Assembly: GCA_009617715.1 (NCBI GenBank)
Contig: VTFK01000094.1
Span: 806,001-870,000, forward strand
Origin: Plectrocnemia conspersa
Lineage: Eukaryota; Arthropoda; Insecta; Trichoptera; Polycentropodidae
Reading direction: 5' to 3'
DNA length: 64,000 nucleotides
Position 1 is the stretch's first letter; each line of letters opens with the position of its first letter. The position numbers and the translations under genes were made by a program. Shown here piece after piece: positions 61,641-64,000 of the stretch. The notes beneath the pieces are model-generated. The model did not search any database. It worked only from the letters and a program-made list of their open reading frames with translations, and was not told where the DNA came from.

Positions 61641-64000
61641 GATTAACTGACGATACTATATTTTTTTATATATAGCATTATATGAATGAACGTTGTTAAA
61701 TGTATTTTATTTATTGTATTATGTGATGCGCTTGAGTTGCTTTTTATAATACTGGTTTAATTCATTAATAGTATGTTTATAATAAAAAAAAAACACATCG
61801 TGTTTGCAGTTATCAGCATCTCAATGTTGATAATAAATTAATTTGCATGGTAACCTCAATGATCGAAGAAAATAACTTTCTTCGACGTAAACGTCACGTC
61901 TGAAATTTTAAAGAGCTATATACATATGCATAATATGTACGTGCTAGAATTTTTATAAGGTGAGAATATTCTCTAAAATATTACATACTTCTATATTTTT
62001 GCGCTACTTTAAAATGCACTGATATTTAATAACTATACGGTAGTTATAAGATGAACCCTTATGCAATATTTTACAGTCATATGTATGTATTTGTCTGATA
62101 AATTAAATAATAAAGAAATAAATAAAGACTCCATAAAATAGTAATTCAAAATAATTTACTCAAGAAAAAATTAAATATGCTGTAATAACGCACGCAATTT
62201 TATTTTATCTTACGTTGTAAAATTAAGCTATTACATATTTTTTCACAGTACGCCAATAATCTCCTACACGTATCATTACATAATGGTGAAGTATTAACTA
62301 AATGCTTCTTGACACTAAAAACATACATTATACTCCTGCATGGGGTTTCACGAATACGCCATTAATAAATAGCGAACACGCAATTCTGCCGAATTATTAT
62401 GCAGATCTACTATTAAAAAATGTATGTCAATATCAAGCGCAATATTAACCCAATAATCTATCAAGAACCGTTGCTGTTTCCGATCACGCGTTTGCCAAAT
62501 TTACTTAACAGCGCACTTGAATGTGAAAATATTGTGTACCAACTGATTCGTCGCACATATCATCAAGAAATTTGACCGACAAAAACGTTTGTCATGTAAA
62601 TGCCATAAAAACTCGACTTGTGAACTTGTGCCACTTTTTAAATGTGACTCACAACCGTTCTGACTCGAGACACTTTAGGGTTATGAAAACTTGGTTTGTA
62701 TAAGATAAATGTATATCTAGGAATCCCTATTAGGACACTGAAACCGCTTCTCGACCGGTTACCCAAATGTGGGTGAACAGCATCTTCCAACAGAGAACTT
62801 TTCTTCTTTGACTGTTAAGACACACGGAACCCGGTTAAATTACTTTCATATACAATAATGCTAAATGACGACGCTTAGTTTAAATTAAATTTTCCATTTT
62901 CCATTTATTTATTTATGGTTTACAAATCAAACCACATAGTTTCATATTTAAAATAAACATATAATAGCTCACTAAATTCAATTTTAATTTATTACTTAAA
63001 TACTATATTATTAAAAATATGTAATAATATATATATACTAATAACATTCAATATGTCAGATCATAAAAACCGCATAATTATATGTACCAATAATATGAAA
63101 TATGTATGTAAAGTCATAAAAAACACACCTGAAAAGTGTGTACAGTAAAATAAATTAAGATGTACTAGTGTTATTAAATGATTAAAATGCTCGACAAATA
63201 ATAAAAGCTAAATAAATATATTTAACTAATATTTAGAGCAGCCAATTGCTGGTTATTCTTGTAACACTGTTTATGTTTATTCTGCACATTATATGAAAAC
63301 AATTCTTAATGATAAACGATTGCCAAATCATAAGCAGTTTATTTTAAAACATTTGCTACCTGAATTCAAAAACTTTTAGAAGCATTGATATAAGTGAATT
63401 TATATTACTATAAATGTATATCGTTAAAAAGGACAAGAAAAATAATGGATAAGTGGTATAAGTAAATCCTATGTAGAGCTAATTGTTTTTTATGTGAGAT
63501 ATGTATCAATGATTATTATATAATTATAATTTTGATCGATTCTCACTGATTAAATTTTTCTAGCTTTTCCTAATCTTACAAATGATTTAAAAAAACCAAT
63601 CAGCTCACATATAAAACATACATTTATGTATTAACAAATAAAGGTCAGTTTCTTAATTTACCAGTCGGTAACTTTTTATTATTATTGGTATATGATAAGT
63701 TAATAATAACCGGTAACTATTAAACAAACGGTCAGTAATCCATTAACATTAAATCTATAATTGATAATTTAATTTATCAGTAAAACCTCATCATTTTATT
63801 ACACTATTAAAACGCCTATTTCTATTTTACAAATATTACCTTCATATAAACTTTATCCAATATTATAAAATAATAATATTTCGTTAGTTTCAACTAAGAT
63901 TTTTGATGAATTATAAATAATGGTAGTTCATTTAAAAACCAGATTAAAATATTTATTAAAACTACTGACCGTTTACTAAAATTACTAACAGAAAACAAGC
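61641..64000. other. AT-rich DNA at the right edge
   Basis: It holds a SINE-like tail (63480-63625) and a moderately complex patch near 62330-62860. No gene, RNA or complete mobile element recognised. It may be pip upstream or intronic DNA. Confidence 0.5.
63480..63625 (+). mobile_element. SINE-like repeat copy, tail portion
   Basis: It has TAATTTTGATCGATTCTCAC, TTTTTCTAGCTTTTCCTAATC and TTACAAATGATTTAA, matching the second half of the family. The head with the B-box is lost or unrecognisable. Confidence 0.45.

Noticed and set aside
1..64000. CRISPR arrays, bacterial operons, rRNA genes or viral genes
   Set aside because: No regularly spaced exact repeats, no operon-like gene packing, no rRNA segment and no recognisable viral protein. 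The spliced genes show this is insect nuclear DNA.

Overview
The window is AT-rich insect nuclear DNA. The intergenic and intronic sequence is very poor in G and C, introns are GT-AG spliced, and the background is decayed DNA transposons, short SINE-like repeats and LINE scraps. I place it in the insects, probably a holometabolous one, but I cannot fix the order from sequence alone. Only two protein-coding genes can be supported; they converge tail to tail.

Layout. Positions 1-15296 are AT-rich intergenic DNA and/or 5' untranslated and intronic DNA, with dispersed repeats, a mariner remnant and several hairpins. Positions 15297-17095 are one large coding exon of a glycogen-targeting regulatory subunit of protein phosphatase 1 (PPP1R3 family, Gbs-76A-like), plus strand, interrupted by one apparent frameshift near 15744-15806. 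Positions 17096-19907 are its 3' UTR and the gap between the converging genes. Positions 19908-60342 are the minus-strand gene for a Pipe-type 2-O-sulfotransferase (pip) in eight phase-compatible coding exons. Seven lie within 19908-23779. The membrane-anchor exon (60203-60342) is separated from them by an intron of about 36.4 kb. A possible initiator exon lies at 61389-61420. The rest, to 64000, is AT-rich, with no gene I can recognise.

The 36 kb intron holds most of the structure. It contains hAT-type elements (two with 8-bp target duplications matching at 7 of 8 bases), an internally deleted Tc1/mariner-like element, mariner remnants, three tandem copies of a LINE reverse-transcriptase fragment, a degenerate tandem array with a repeated CGCGCAGCGA / CACGTAGCGA box, a 155-bp tandem duplication and several perfect hairpins. 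It also has islands of higher GC content that may be conserved regulatory elements.

How the genes relate. The PP1 subunit acts in glycogen metabolism and Pipe in Golgi sulfation of glycans, so no shared pathway is implied. In Drosophila, from memory, pip and Gbs-76A both map to cytological region 76A. Their adjacency here looks like conserved microsynteny and supports both identifications.
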